Below, piece by piece: positions 1 to 7,285 of a DNA stretch of 9,696 nucleotides. The stretch lies in the NCBI GenBank assembly GCA_029548585.1, contig JAKPNC010000197.1, positions 1 to 9,696 of the forward strand. Reading direction: 5' to 3'. Source of the stretch: a bacterium. Lineage in GTDB: Bacteria > Ratteibacteria > UBA8468 > B48-G9 > JAFGKM01. Below the pieces are notes generated by a model. It had not been told where the DNA came from and did no database searches. It saw only the letters and a list, made by a program, of their open reading frames with translations. Each line of letters opens with the position of its first letter. The first letter of the stretch is position 1. Both the position numbers and the translations under genes were made by a program.

Positions 1-707
1 TCGAGAAACCAGTATCCGAACTCCATATCCCTGGTGATGGCTATGTATCCGCTTCCGGCTGAAAGGTCCCCGTAGAGGTTGGGATATTTCTTCATCAGTT
101 TGCATATCCTGCCCGGCGAAGATATCTTCCCTTTCGGGTAGCCTATACGGTTCTCGTCGGTTATCCCCCCGTCTATCTCAGACCAGAAAGCGTACGCATG
201 TCCGATGAAGTCCGTATCCGGGCATTCTATAAGGGCCCTTTCAAGGCGGGGCAGGTGAAGTTCGTCAACAAGCCCGTAACTGCCTCTGAACCGGCCGTAA
301 AGGTGGAATATGATGGGAAAACCGACCTTGCCGCAGTGCCTGTAGAGATTCAGGCACATGGGATCGTCAAAGTTCATGTTTGCCGTCAACTCTCCCAGCC
401 CCTTGCAGCCAAGATCTTTATAATGATTGAGGATCCATGAGAAATCTGTCTTGTCGGAGTTGGAACCGGCGCGAGGATCCAGGTTGCAAAAGGGTATCAC
501 CCTGTCCGGATATCTCTTGTGCATCCTGAGAACCTCCTCGGTGCTGAAATAAAAGTATGGGGTCTCCGGGCTGCATCCTATGGGAAGCACGACAAACTTG
601 TCTATTCCCAGTTTATCCATTGCCCTGACAAGGCCGCCTGGGGTGAAACGCTTTTCAGGACCTTCTCTCCACGAATTTATCACGTGGGTATGCATATCTA
701 TAAGCAT
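1..707 (-). CDS. Amidohydrolase_2 (metal-dependent TIM-barrel hydrolase), C-terminus cut by window edge
   Basis: 235 complete codons are visible from an ATG at 707; the frame stays open through base 1, so the C-terminus lies outside. The protein opens with the metal-binding HxH motif directly after beta-strand 1 (MLIDMHTHV, His6 and His8). It continues with GLGE (Glu105), a strand ending in FH (His135) and FIGH (His170), in the order seen in the ACMSD-like amidohydrolase_2 family (COG2159), whose members are cytosolic hydrolases or decarboxylases. The final metal-ligand Asp of the family (usually in a GTD-type motif) would lie beyond the edge. There is no signal peptide. An AGGGGA ribosome site sits about 7 bases before the start. 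It is the last visible gene of the minus-strand run, 37 bases after a DegT-type gene. Family assignment is firm; the substrate cannot be told. Confidence 0.85.
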   Translation of the reverse strand, partial: MLIDMHTHVINSWREGPEKRFTPGGLVRAMDKLGIDKFVVLPIGCSPETPYFYFSTEEVLRMHKRYPDRVIPFCNLDPRAGSNSDKTDFSWILNHYKDLGCKGLGELTANMNFDDPMCLNLYRHCGKVGFPIIFHLYGRFRGSYGLVDELHLPRLERALIECPDTDFIGHAYAFWSEIDGGITDENRIGYPKGKISSPGRICKLMKKYPNLYGDLSAGSGYIAITRDMEFGYWFL

Positions 708-744
708 TTTTTCTTCCCCTTTTTATGAAAAATCTGTTCAAAGG

Positions 745-1989
745 TTATCTTTTGATGTAATAATCTTCAACTTTGGTAAAAGCCTTCAGGGCATCCCTGA
801 CCTCTTGCTTCTTCCAGCTTTCGTTCATGTAGAAGGTAAGATGGTCTTCAAGCGCCCTTTCGGCGTTGGGGCACGTGCCCTGGTACTTTACATTTCTTAC
901 GCCGGGAAGGGTCCATGGCAGGTGCGAGCCTCCCAGGGTATTCTTCTCCACCAGCCACTTTGACTGTGTCATGGGGGTGGTATAATGGGCGCCGACGTAC
1001 ATGCCTTCGGCCCTCAGGGCCTCGGCTATGGTGTCGTTTGCTTCTTTTATCCTGCCCCTGTCCATCTTTACGAAACAGAACCACGGGTTAGGCTCGGTCC
1101 CGGGAAGGTTTTCCCAGAGGCTGAAGGCCGACAGGTTCTTTTTGAATAGTTCCTTGAGCTCGGTGTAGATCCCAAAACGCCCCTTCCTGATTTTATCCAG
1201 CCTCCTGAGCTGTTCCCTGCCTATGGCGGCTTCCAGGTCGGTCATCCTGTAATTCAGGCCGGCGACGATACAACTGCTTCCCTTGGTTCCAAAGGGTTTG
1301 CCCCTGTCCCCAAATCTCTTGGCCGCCCAGTAAAAATTCTCTTTGTTGGTTATAACCATTCCGCCCTGGCCGCCGCTGGTGGTATGCTTGCTGCCCATCA
1401 TGCTGAAACACCCCATGTCGCCCATGGAGCCCACAAACTTATTCTTATACACGGCTCCGTGCGCCTGCGCACAGTCCTCTATCACGTACAGCTTGTGCTT
1501 TTTTGCCAGCTTCATTATCCCGGCCATGTCGGCAGGCATACCGGCAAGATGGACGACGACGATCGCCCTGGTGCGGGAGGTTATTACCTTCTCTATGTTT
1601 TCAGGACTGATGTTGAGGGTGTTGTAATCCACGTCGGAAAAGACGGGTATGCACTGCTGGAATATCATTGGCATGACCGTTCCGCTGTCGGTGATAGGCG
1701 TTGTTATGATCTCGCTTCCGGGCTCCAGGTTCAGGGCCGCTATGGCCGAGTGGACCGCAGCCGTGCCTGAACTGACAGCCGTTGCAAACTTTGTCCCGAA
1801 ATAAGCCGCAAATTCCTTCTCGTAAGCGTCGGTCTCGACTCCGCCGTACCTGTCAAGCCCTTTGCCGGAAGCAACCACCTTGTCAAGAACCCTTATAGCG
1901 GCATCTTTTTCCTTCTTTCCGAAACTGTTCCTTTCAGGCAAGGGTATAGCCCTCGCGGGTTTTCCCCCGTTTATTGCAAGCTTTTCCAT
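745..1989 (-). CDS. DegT/DnrJ/EryC1/StrS PLP-dependent aminotransferase (third of three)
   Basis: 414 residues, full length for the family of sugar and cyclitol aminotransferases, which are cytosolic fold-type I PLP enzymes. Visible motifs are the phosphate-binding SSGTAAVHSA (73-82), EDCAQAHGA with Asp172 for the PLP pyridine nitrogen, the Schiff-base Lys201 in GSKHTTSGGQGG, and the conserved NYRMTDLEAAIGREQL block (246-261). The usual GEGG after the lysine reads GGQGG here, one residue longer with Gln for Glu, which marks a distinct clade. It is clearly diverged from the two upstream paralogues, so it is not part of the recent duplication. The ATG at 1989 has AAGGAG 8 bases upstream. It lies 55 bases after the preceding DegT gene. 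All core catalytic residues are present, so aminotransferase activity is likely; the substrate is unknown (amino-sugar or aminocyclitol type by family). Confidence 0.92.
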   Translation of the reverse strand: MEKLAINGGKPARAIPLPERNSFGKKEKDAAIRVLDKVVASGKGLDRYGGVETDAYEKEFAAYFGTKFATAVSSGTAAVHSAIAALNLEPGSEIITTPITDSGTVMPMIFQQCIPVFSDVDYNTLNISPENIEKVITSRTRAIVVVHLAGMPADMAGIMKLAKKHKLYVIEDCAQAHGAVYKNKFVGSMGDMGCFSMMGSKHTTSGGQGGMVITNKENFYWAAKRFGDRGKPFGTKGSSCIVAGLNYRMTDLEAAIGREQLRRLDKIRKGRFGIYTELKELFKKNLSAFSLWENLPGTEPNPWFCFVKMDRGRIKEANDTIAEALRAEGMYVGAHYTTPMTQSKWLVEKNTLGGSHLPWTLPGVRNVKYQGTCPNAERALEDHLTFYMNESWKKQEVRDALKAFTKVEDYYIKR

Positions 1990-2044
1990 TTTACATTCTC
2001 CTTTTTTTATCTGAATCTCTCAACAATGAAACAAGACGGACCTT

Positions 2045-3388
2045 TTACTTTTTTTTCTTTGAAGGAGCCTTTATGCCGGAAAGTCCCCATCCTCCCATCT
2101 CTTTCGGGTCGCCCTTGTCTCCGGCGAGCAGTTCCTTGTAATTCTCGATAACCTTTCTTACCGCGTCGGCATGCTCCTTGATTACCTTTGGATAATACTT
2201 CTTGAAGTAAGGAGCCCCGAATACCTTGGACTGTATTCCTTCGGCAACCGGCAGGGCGCCCTTATTTGTCCTCACGTCCCAGTTTGAATTGGCTATCCTT
2301 GTCGGCTTGCCGTCTTTGTAAACATCCACGTTATTGAGCAGGGGATGGTTGAAACCTCCCTTGTTGGCGCCGGTATACATGGTAAATCCTTCCGCCGTGA
2401 CAGCTTCGGCAAACCTTGTTATTGAAAGGCCCCCGAGCTCTTCCTTGCAGTAGAGTCCCTTGGGAACATACCATCCGCCCATGGTGGAACCGGAACCCTT
2501 CTTAACCCTCAGGGACTTGATTCCCGGCAGGCCTTCCAGCTGGTCCCAGTAGTAGTTCATCGCCTTGTCTATCTCGGCCATCTCCTTCTTGTATTTCTTG
2601 AGCTGGACGAGGCCGACAACGGCCGACAGCTGGTGCATCCTGTATTTGTATCCGCCCCACGGAAGCCAGGCGCCCTGTTTAAGAGCCGGTATTGTGAGGT
2701 CGCCATGCCTTTCATAGTGGCCGAAAACTATCGCCCTTTCGTATATCTCCCTGTTGTTGGTCAGAAGCATGCCGGCTTCCCCCGTTGCGAAAGATTTGCC
2801 GCTCATGCAGGAGAATGCCGAAACGTCGCCGAACGAACCGACAATCTTTCCCTTGTAGAGCGCCCCGTGTGCGTGGGAAACGTCCTCGATAACCTTCAGA
2901 TTGTATTTCCTTGCAATCTTCATTATCCTTGTCATGTCTGCCGGCCGGGCGCAGTAATGCACCACCAGGATTGCCTTTGTTTTCTTTGTTATTCTCTTTT
3001 CGATATCATCCGGATCTATGTTCAGAGTATCAGGTTCTATGTCGGCGAAGACCACCGTTCCCCCGAGAGAGAGAACCGGCAGGTACGAGGCCCAGTAGGT
3101 TATGGCGGTACATATGACCTCATCGCCCTTGCCTATGCCTATGCCGAAGAACGCCGAATGGAGGGCGCTGGTTCCGTTATTGTGTCCCAGGCCGTACTTC
3201 ATGCCGTGCCATTTGGCAAATCCCTCTTCAAATTCCTTGGTGACCTCAAGGTTGGACATCTTGCCCGCCCTGAGTATCTCCAGGACCTTATTTTCCATCT
3301 CCTTGTTGATGATGGGCCATGTAAAAGCATCCTTCACGTCCGACTTTACAGCTTTAGGTCCTCCGAAAAGAGCCAATTTTGATTTCAT
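2045..3388 (-). CDS. DegT/DnrJ/EryC1/StrS PLP-dependent enzyme, paralogue with intact pyridine-binding Asp (second of three)
   Basis: 447 residues. Motifs: HNNGTSALHSA (69-79, phosphate site), IEDVSHAHGA with Asp169 for the PLP pyridine nitrogen, Schiff-base Lys198 in SGKSFATGEAG, and KYRMHQLSAVVGLVQL (248-263). The normal GEGG loop is GEAG here (Ala205). It is about 76 percent identical, by hand alignment, to the gene just upstream (3439-4716), with one gap near the N-terminus, so the two are a tandem duplicate pair. It carries a C-terminal extension of roughly 25 residues that the partner lacks, ending APSKKKK and encoded by an A-rich run at the stop codon. The ATG at 3388 has a strong AGGAGG 8 bases upstream, 50 bases after its paralogue. 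It is probably a cytosolic aminotransferase on a keto-sugar or keto-cyclitol; the substrate is not inferable. Confidence 0.92.
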   Translation of the reverse strand: MKSKLALFGGPKAVKSDVKDAFTWPIINKEMENKVLEILRAGKMSNLEVTKEFEEGFAKWHGMKYGLGHNNGTSALHSAFFGIGIGKGDEVICTAITYWASYLPVLSLGGTVVFADIEPDTLNIDPDDIEKRITKKTKAILVVHYCARPADMTRIMKIARKYNLKVIEDVSHAHGALYKGKIVGSFGDVSAFSCMSGKSFATGEAGMLLTNNREIYERAIVFGHYERHGDLTIPALKQGAWLPWGGYKYRMHQLSAVVGLVQLKKYKKEMAEIDKAMNYYWDQLEGLPGIKSLRVKKGSGSTMGGWYVPKGLYCKEELGGLSITRFAEAVTAEGFTMYTGANKGGFNHPLLNNVDVYKDGKPTRIANSNWDVRTNKGALPVAEGIQSKVFGAPYFKKYYPKVIKEHADAVRKVIENYKELLAGDKGDPKEMGGWGLSGIKAPSKKKK

Positions 3389-3438
3389 TTTTCTTTCCTC
3401 CTGTTTTTTTTTGCCTGATATGTTGAACTTTTCAGCCG

Positions 3439-4716
3439 TTAAGTTTCAATGAGAAGATCCCTGTAATTTTCTATCACCTTCCTGACAGCATTGGCGTGTT
3501 CCTTTATCACCCCGGGATAATACCTCCTGAAAAAAGGCGCGCTTACCACCCTGGAATGTATGCCTTCCGCAACCGGCAAAGCGCCCTTGTTTGTCCTCAC
3601 GTCCCAGGTTGAATTGACTATCCTGGTAGGTTTTCCTTCCCCGTAAATATCTATGTCATTAAGAAGGGGATGAGAATATCCTTCTTTCTGGCATCCTGTG
3701 TAGGTAGGAGATCCTTCCGCGGTAACAGCCTCTGCAAACCTTGTAACGGAAAGCCCTCCGAGCTGCTCCGCGAAATAGAGGCCCTTCGGGACAAACCAGC
3801 CTCCCATCGTTGTGGCCGATCCCTTTCGCGGCCTGAGGGATTTAATCCCGGGAAGGCCTTCAAGCAGGTCCCAGTAATAATTCATTGCCTTGTCCACCTC
3901 GGCCATTTCCTTTTTATATTTTTTCAACTGCACCACGCCCACTGCAGACGTCAGCTGGTGCATCCTGTACTTGTATCCGCCCCATGGAATGCCTACAGCC
4001 GCCTTCATTGCCGGTATGGTCAGATCCTTGTACCTCTCCATGTGGCCGAAGACTATGGCCCTTTCGTAGATTTCCTTCTCATTTGTAAGAAGCATCCCGC
4101 CTTCTCCCGCGGCAAACGATTTTCCGCTCATGAAAGAAAAAGCCGAGACATCCCCGAACGTCCCTACGAGCTTGCCTTTGTAAAGGGCCCCTGTTGCATG
4201 CGCAACGTTTTCCACTATCCTCAAATTGTATTTTTTGGCTATCCTTTTTATCTTCCCGACATTTGCCGGCCTCGAGTAATAATGCAACATGAGAATTGCC
4301 TTTGTCTGCCCGGTTATCCTTTTTTCAATGTCATCCGGATCCAGGTTGAGAGTGTCGGGCTCGATATCGGCGAAAACCACCGTTCCCCCGAGAGAGAGAA
4401 CCGGCAGGTAAGAAGCCCAGTAAGTAATGGCGGGGCATATAATCTCGTCCCCCTTCCCTATGCCGATACCGAAAAAGGCGGAATGGAGTGCGCTTGTCCC
4501 GTTATTGTGGCCGAGGGCATACTTCATGCCGTGCCACCGGGCAAAGCCCTCTTCGAATTCCATTGTTACATCCAGCCCGGACATGCTCCCTGCGCGAAGG
4601 ACATCAAGAACCTTGTCTTCAATTTCCCTGTTTATTATGGGCCAGTGGAATATGTCCCTCTCCCCCGATTTTACCGCTTTTTCCCCTCCCAGAAGAGCAA
4701 GCCTGCTTTTTTTCAT
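3439..4716 (-). CDS. DegT/DnrJ/EryC1/StrS PLP-family paralogue with Asp-to-Asn change at the cofactor site (first of three)
   Basis: 425 residues, close paralogue of the next gene (2045-3388). Present: phosphate-site motif HNNGTSALHSA (70-80), Schiff-base Lys199 in SGKSFAAGEGG with the canonical GEGG loop, and KYRMHQLTSAVGVVQL (249-264). The pyridine-nitrogen motif, EDVSHAHGA in the paralogue and EDxAxAHG in most of the family, reads ENVAHATGA: Asp is Asn170 (codon AAC, window bases 4207-4209) and the following His is Thr. In fold-type I enzymes this Asp protonates the pyridine nitrogen and is needed for normal quinonoid chemistry. Normal transamination is therefore doubtful, while PLP binding through Lys199 remains possible. 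The frame is fully open and strongly conserved, so it is not a decayed pseudogene. The start has an AAAGGA site about 7 bases upstream and follows a 157-base gap, the longest in the run. Confidence 0.9.
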   Translation of the reverse strand: MKKSRLALLGGEKAVKSGERDIFHWPIINREIEDKVLDVLRAGSMSGLDVTMEFEEGFARWHGMKYALGHNNGTSALHSAFFGIGIGKGDEIICPAITYWASYLPVLSLGGTVVFADIEPDTLNLDPDDIEKRITGQTKAILMLHYYSRPANVGKIKRIAKKYNLRIVENVAHATGALYKGKLVGTFGDVSAFSFMSGKSFAAGEGGMLLTNEKEIYERAIVFGHMERYKDLTIPAMKAAVGIPWGGYKYRMHQLTSAVGVVQLKKYKKEMAEVDKAMNYYWDLLEGLPGIKSLRPRKGSATTMGGWFVPKGLYFAEQLGGLSVTRFAEAVTAEGSPTYTGCQKEGYSHPLLNDIDIYGEGKPTRIVNSTWDVRTNKGALPVAEGIHSRVVSAPFFRRYYPGVIKEHANAVRKVIENYRDLLIET

Positions 4717-4873
4717 ATCTCTATCCTTTTACCTCATCCTGAACCTGTAAATTCAGTCCTTTCCGCATTCTCATGACATGCCGGAAGTCTTTTGGTTTTA
4801 AACCCGAAAGCCCAGGTTCCTTTTGGCAGATCAGAGCCGATTTCACTCTTGTCCGTACATTGTTGCGGGCATA
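4717..4873. other. 157-base spacer inside the minus-strand gene run
   Basis: This is the longest gap in the run; the others are 15 to 55 bases. It contains a TTTTAAACC element at 4796-4804 (plus strand), within GGTTT-T-AAACC, a small inverted repeat at 4794-4804. I see no U-tract terminator and no convincing -35/-10 pair on the minus strand. It could hold an internal promoter or operator for the three PLP-enzyme genes and the amidohydrolase, but nothing in the sequence proves it. Confidence 0.4.
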
Positions 4874-5803
4874 TCAGGACTTATCCTGCTTTGACATCTC
4901 CGCCAGCGCCCTTCCCGCATTATAACGCCATCTGCCGGGGTTGTCCGCCGGGATATAAGGAAAAAGAGGTTGTATGGCTTTCCTGTAGACCTCTTCATCC
5001 ATCACGCTCAATGTACCGGGGTTAAGCAACCACGATATCTCGTCCAGGTAGCCAAGACCCTCCTTCTCCTGCCATATGCCCCTGTTCAGGGGGCATGCTT
5101 CCTGGCAGGCGTCGCATCCGTATATCCACCTGCCCATTCTCCGGGCCAGTTCCGGGTCCAGGGGAAGGGTAGCCCCGTAAGTAAGAAAAGCCACGCACCT
5201 GTCCATCCTCATGGTGTACGGCCCTGTCAGGGCGCCCGTCGGGCATGCCTTTATACAGGCATCGCACCCTTCGGGACAGGGGGCCTCCGGTAAAGGCTTG
5301 TCAGGCTCAAACTCGCCGTCTACAGCGTAAGAAACTATGTTGAACCATGTCCCGAGACCCTGGCTGTACGAAAAATTGTTCCTTGCCACCGACGCAACGC
5401 CTGCCCTCGCGGCGGCAAGCCTGTCGGGAAGACCCCCTTTCCTGACCTTCATGCCCAGGCTTCTCAGGTACCCCGTAAAATCCCTGGTAACACTGTAATC
5501 GGGATTGGGCGCAACCCTCGAATCGAAAAGGTAATTCTTCCCTATACAACCGCTGATGCCCGGAGGCACCAGGTATTTCCCGTAAAACCTCAGGCAGACA
5601 ACAAGAGATTTTGCCCACGGGAAGTTATTCCTTACAGATGCCCTCCTGTACATTGGAGCGTAAAATCCCCCGGTTTCAGGGAACCTGCCCACTATGGCAT
5701 CCAGAGCCTTCGGGTAATCGGGGAAATCATCGGCGGCCGCAAAACCGCACGCCGCGAAACCCATATCGAGGGCATGTTTTCTTATCTCTTCTTTATCCGC
5801 CAC
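4874..5803 (-). CDS. QueG-like double [4Fe-4S] cluster protein (COG1600/DUF1730-type), probably not a canonical epoxyqueuosine reductase
   Basis: 309 residues with a GTG start. The N-terminal region (about 1-165) resembles the QueG corrinoid-binding part. Next comes a ferredoxin-like module with eight ligand cysteines: C176, C180, C183 and C187 (CPEGCDACIKACP), C203, then C230, C233 and C237 (CDACQEACP). This is the two-cluster signature of epoxyqueuosine reductase relatives. It is shorter than typical QueG (about 380 residues) and lacks the C-terminal HEAT-like part. The stretch where QueG carries its catalytic Asp (a VDS-P motif before AGLGWIGKN) reads VRKGGLP and then AGVASVARNNF, so the Asp appears to be missing by hand alignment. 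It lies 15 bases after the ceramidase-fold gene, whose stop codon overlaps its ribosome site. This suggests an electron-transfer or cobalamin-linked redox role in the pathway rather than tRNA modification, but that is inference. Confidence 0.8.
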   Translation of the reverse strand: MADKEEIRKHALDMGFAACGFAAADDFPDYPKALDAIVGRFPETGGFYAPMYRRASVRNNFPWAKSLVVCLRFYGKYLVPPGISGCIGKNYLFDSRVAPNPDYSVTRDFTGYLRSLGMKVRKGGLPDRLAAARAGVASVARNNFSYSQGLGTWFNIVSYAVDGEFEPDKPLPEAPCPEGCDACIKACPTGALTGPYTMRMDRCVAFLTYGATLPLDPELARRMGRWIYGCDACQEACPLNRGIWQEKEGLGYLDEISWLLNPGTLSVMDEEVYRKAIQPLFPYIPADNPGRWRYNAGRALAEMSKQDKS

Positions 5804-5820
5804 TATTTGCTTCTCACCTC
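5804..5820 (-). promoter_or_regulatory. Ribosome site supporting a GTG start
   Basis: Reading the minus strand, GAGGTGA (5820-5814) overlaps the TGA stop of the upstream gene and precedes GTG at 5803. No in-frame ATG exists between that GTG and the upstream in-frame TGA. The residues after the GTG match the start of the QueG-like fold (ADKEEIRKHALDMGF), so GTG is chosen. The spacing is long (about 10 bases from GGTGA), which suggests modest initiation or coupling to translation of the gene before it. Confidence 0.55.
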
Positions 5821-7270
5821 ATTCAAGATCGGGGCCCAGCGTGCCGTAATCCCATTGGGGTATGGGCGACTCTATTTTCGGTCTTTCCGGAATATTGCCA
5901 GGCTTGAATTCCTTTGCAAGCTGTATGCAACCGTCCGCGATCTGCCTGCCTGCCGTAATTTCAAGGTTTGAATACCTGGTCAGCACGGTTTCATAGCCGC
6001 CTCCCCCTGGAGTGAAGGCTTTTTCATCCGGGATATATCCGTTATAGCCGTTTGCAAGCTCAACCACGAAAGTCGCGGGAAAGTGCGACCCTTTCTTTAT
6101 GTCGAGCCCCAGCTGGCAGAAAAGCTCCCCCGGGTTTGAAAGGTATATTGCGCCGCCGACCTGCACGGCCTGGATTTCAACCGTAGCAACAGGATCTTTC
6201 CTGATGGTGTAATCAGTTATGAGAACCTCTTTGGCAAAGAGCCAGGGGGTATCCATATCCCTCGATCCCTTCTTCTTCAATCCTTCCTCAACTATGGCGA
6301 GGCTCTCTTCAACCCGTTTTTTTGCGGGAAACCTCCGGTTGATCCTGAGAAATTTCTGCCCGTAAGCCACCGGGGACATATCTCCCTTCTCAGCTCCGGC
6401 CATAACCTTTACAGCTTCGGCTCCCACCCTGGTGCCGACAAAATCGGCGTACCTTTCCCCGCTCTCTCTTTCGTAGGTTGAAAGGTTGTTAACCTGGGTG
6501 ACATCTCCGTTCGCCCCGTTGAGGAAAACCGTGACGGCGTCCTCTCCCATCACTCCCCGGACAGTCTTCTCCATGTATCCTATCCAGTCGGATGAAGCTC
6601 CTTCCCAGAGGGTGGTGCCGTGGCAGGAGTAATTGACGATACATCCAAGGAACCTTCCGTCTGTGTCCCAGGCAGAAAGAACCCCGACAGCAGGGTCGAT
6701 GGGGCCTGCAAAATCCAGGATATCAGGATTGCCTTTTCCCGGATGGGTGTAAACCCTTCCGTTCTTCATCCTGCATCTCCGGTTAAAAGCAACCTTGTCT
6801 TCAAATCCCACGCCGCACGACAGAACGGCCTTTTTCCTTCTCCTGTCCGCCTCGCACACGGCGGTAACCATCTGGTTGACGATATGCCTGGAATAAACAG
6901 GGTCGGAAACGATGGAATATTCCGAAATGAGCTTCTTTATCAAATCGGGGGCATCGGCATACTCTTCAGGGAGAGGACCGTGACAAGGTCCTCCCGAATG
7001 GGTATGAGAAGCCCCTATCATCACGGCGCTGCCTTTTATGCCGGACAGCTTCTCTATCTTTGCCCTGGCTTCGGCAATGCAGGCCGCAGACTGGAGGGCC
7101 CCTGTGTCAACCCCCACGAGAGCCACCTTCTCTTTCCCGTCGGATATCACCGCCGCCCTTACCTTCAGCCTGTCGTGAATAGATTCAATGTACAGCTTAT
7201 AGTAACCGGCAGGCCTTTCCATGCCGATACTGGGGGTTATATCCGTTTCGTAAAAACCGGCTTCCATCAT
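5819..7270 (-). CDS. Cytosolic neutral/alkaline ceramidase-fold hydrolase
   Basis: 483 residues resembling the N-terminal catalytic domain of neutral/alkaline non-lysosomal ceramidases (PF04734). Zinc-site motifs are visible: GASHTHSGGP (His89, His91), NYSCHGTTL (His217), and SNPGE (Glu382) matching the PGE ligand, followed by GYNGYIPDEKAF and GGYE tyrosines (412, 426) near the usual Tyr ligand. The motif that carries the serine nucleophile in characterised ceramidases (GDVSPN) reads GDVTQV (Thr258). There is no signal peptide: the domain begins at residue 4 (AGFYETDITPS), and the immunoglobulin-like C-terminal domain of true ceramidases is absent. It is therefore probably an intracellular amidase or esterase on a small molecule. 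The start is ATG at 7270 or the next codon (7267), with AGGAG 5 to 8 bases upstream. It lies 15 bases after the oxidoreductase gene. Confidence 0.85.
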   Translation of the reverse strand: MMEAGFYETDITPSIGMERPAGYYKLYIESIHDRLKVRAAVISDGKEKVALVGVDTGALQSAACIAEARAKIEKLSGIKGSAVMIGASHTHSGGPCHGPLPEEYADAPDLIKKLISEYSIVSDPVYSRHIVNQMVTAVCEADRRRKKAVLSCGVGFEDKVAFNRRCRMKNGRVYTHPGKGNPDILDFAGPIDPAVGVLSAWDTDGRFLGCIVNYSCHGTTLWEGASSDWIGYMEKTVRGVMGEDAVTVFLNGANGDVTQVNNLSTYERESGERYADFVGTRVGAEAVKVMAGAEKGDMSPVAYGQKFLRINRRFPAKKRVEESLAIVEEGLKKKGSRDMDTPWLFAKEVLITDYTIRKDPVATVEIQAVQVGGAIYLSNPGELFCQLGLDIKKGSHFPATFVVELANGYNGYIPDEKAFTPGGGGYETVLTRYSNLEITAGRQIADGCIQLAKEFKPGNIPERPKIESPIPQWDYGTLGPDLE

Positions 7271-7285
7271 TTTCTCTCCTCTTTG

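Noticed and set aside
3670..4776. 368-codon open frame on the plus strand opposite the first DegT gene (and a similar one at 2633-3382)
   Set aside because: Antisense to clear DegT genes with intact motifs. Both arise from the same paralogous sequence, have no recognisable domain and contain many Cys, His, Pro and Arg residues, as expected of shadow translations.
4723..4776. Short 15-17 codon minus-strand frame ending at the ribosome site of the first DegT gene, as a leader peptide
   Set aside because: No ribosome site ahead of its start, no run of regulatory codons and no attenuator hairpin; chance explains it.
5819..7270. Interpretation of the cluster as sphingolipid degradation
   Set aside because: The ceramidase-fold protein has no export signal and a changed nucleophile motif, and no sphingolipid enzyme (serine palmitoyltransferase, sphingosine-phosphate lyase) is present.
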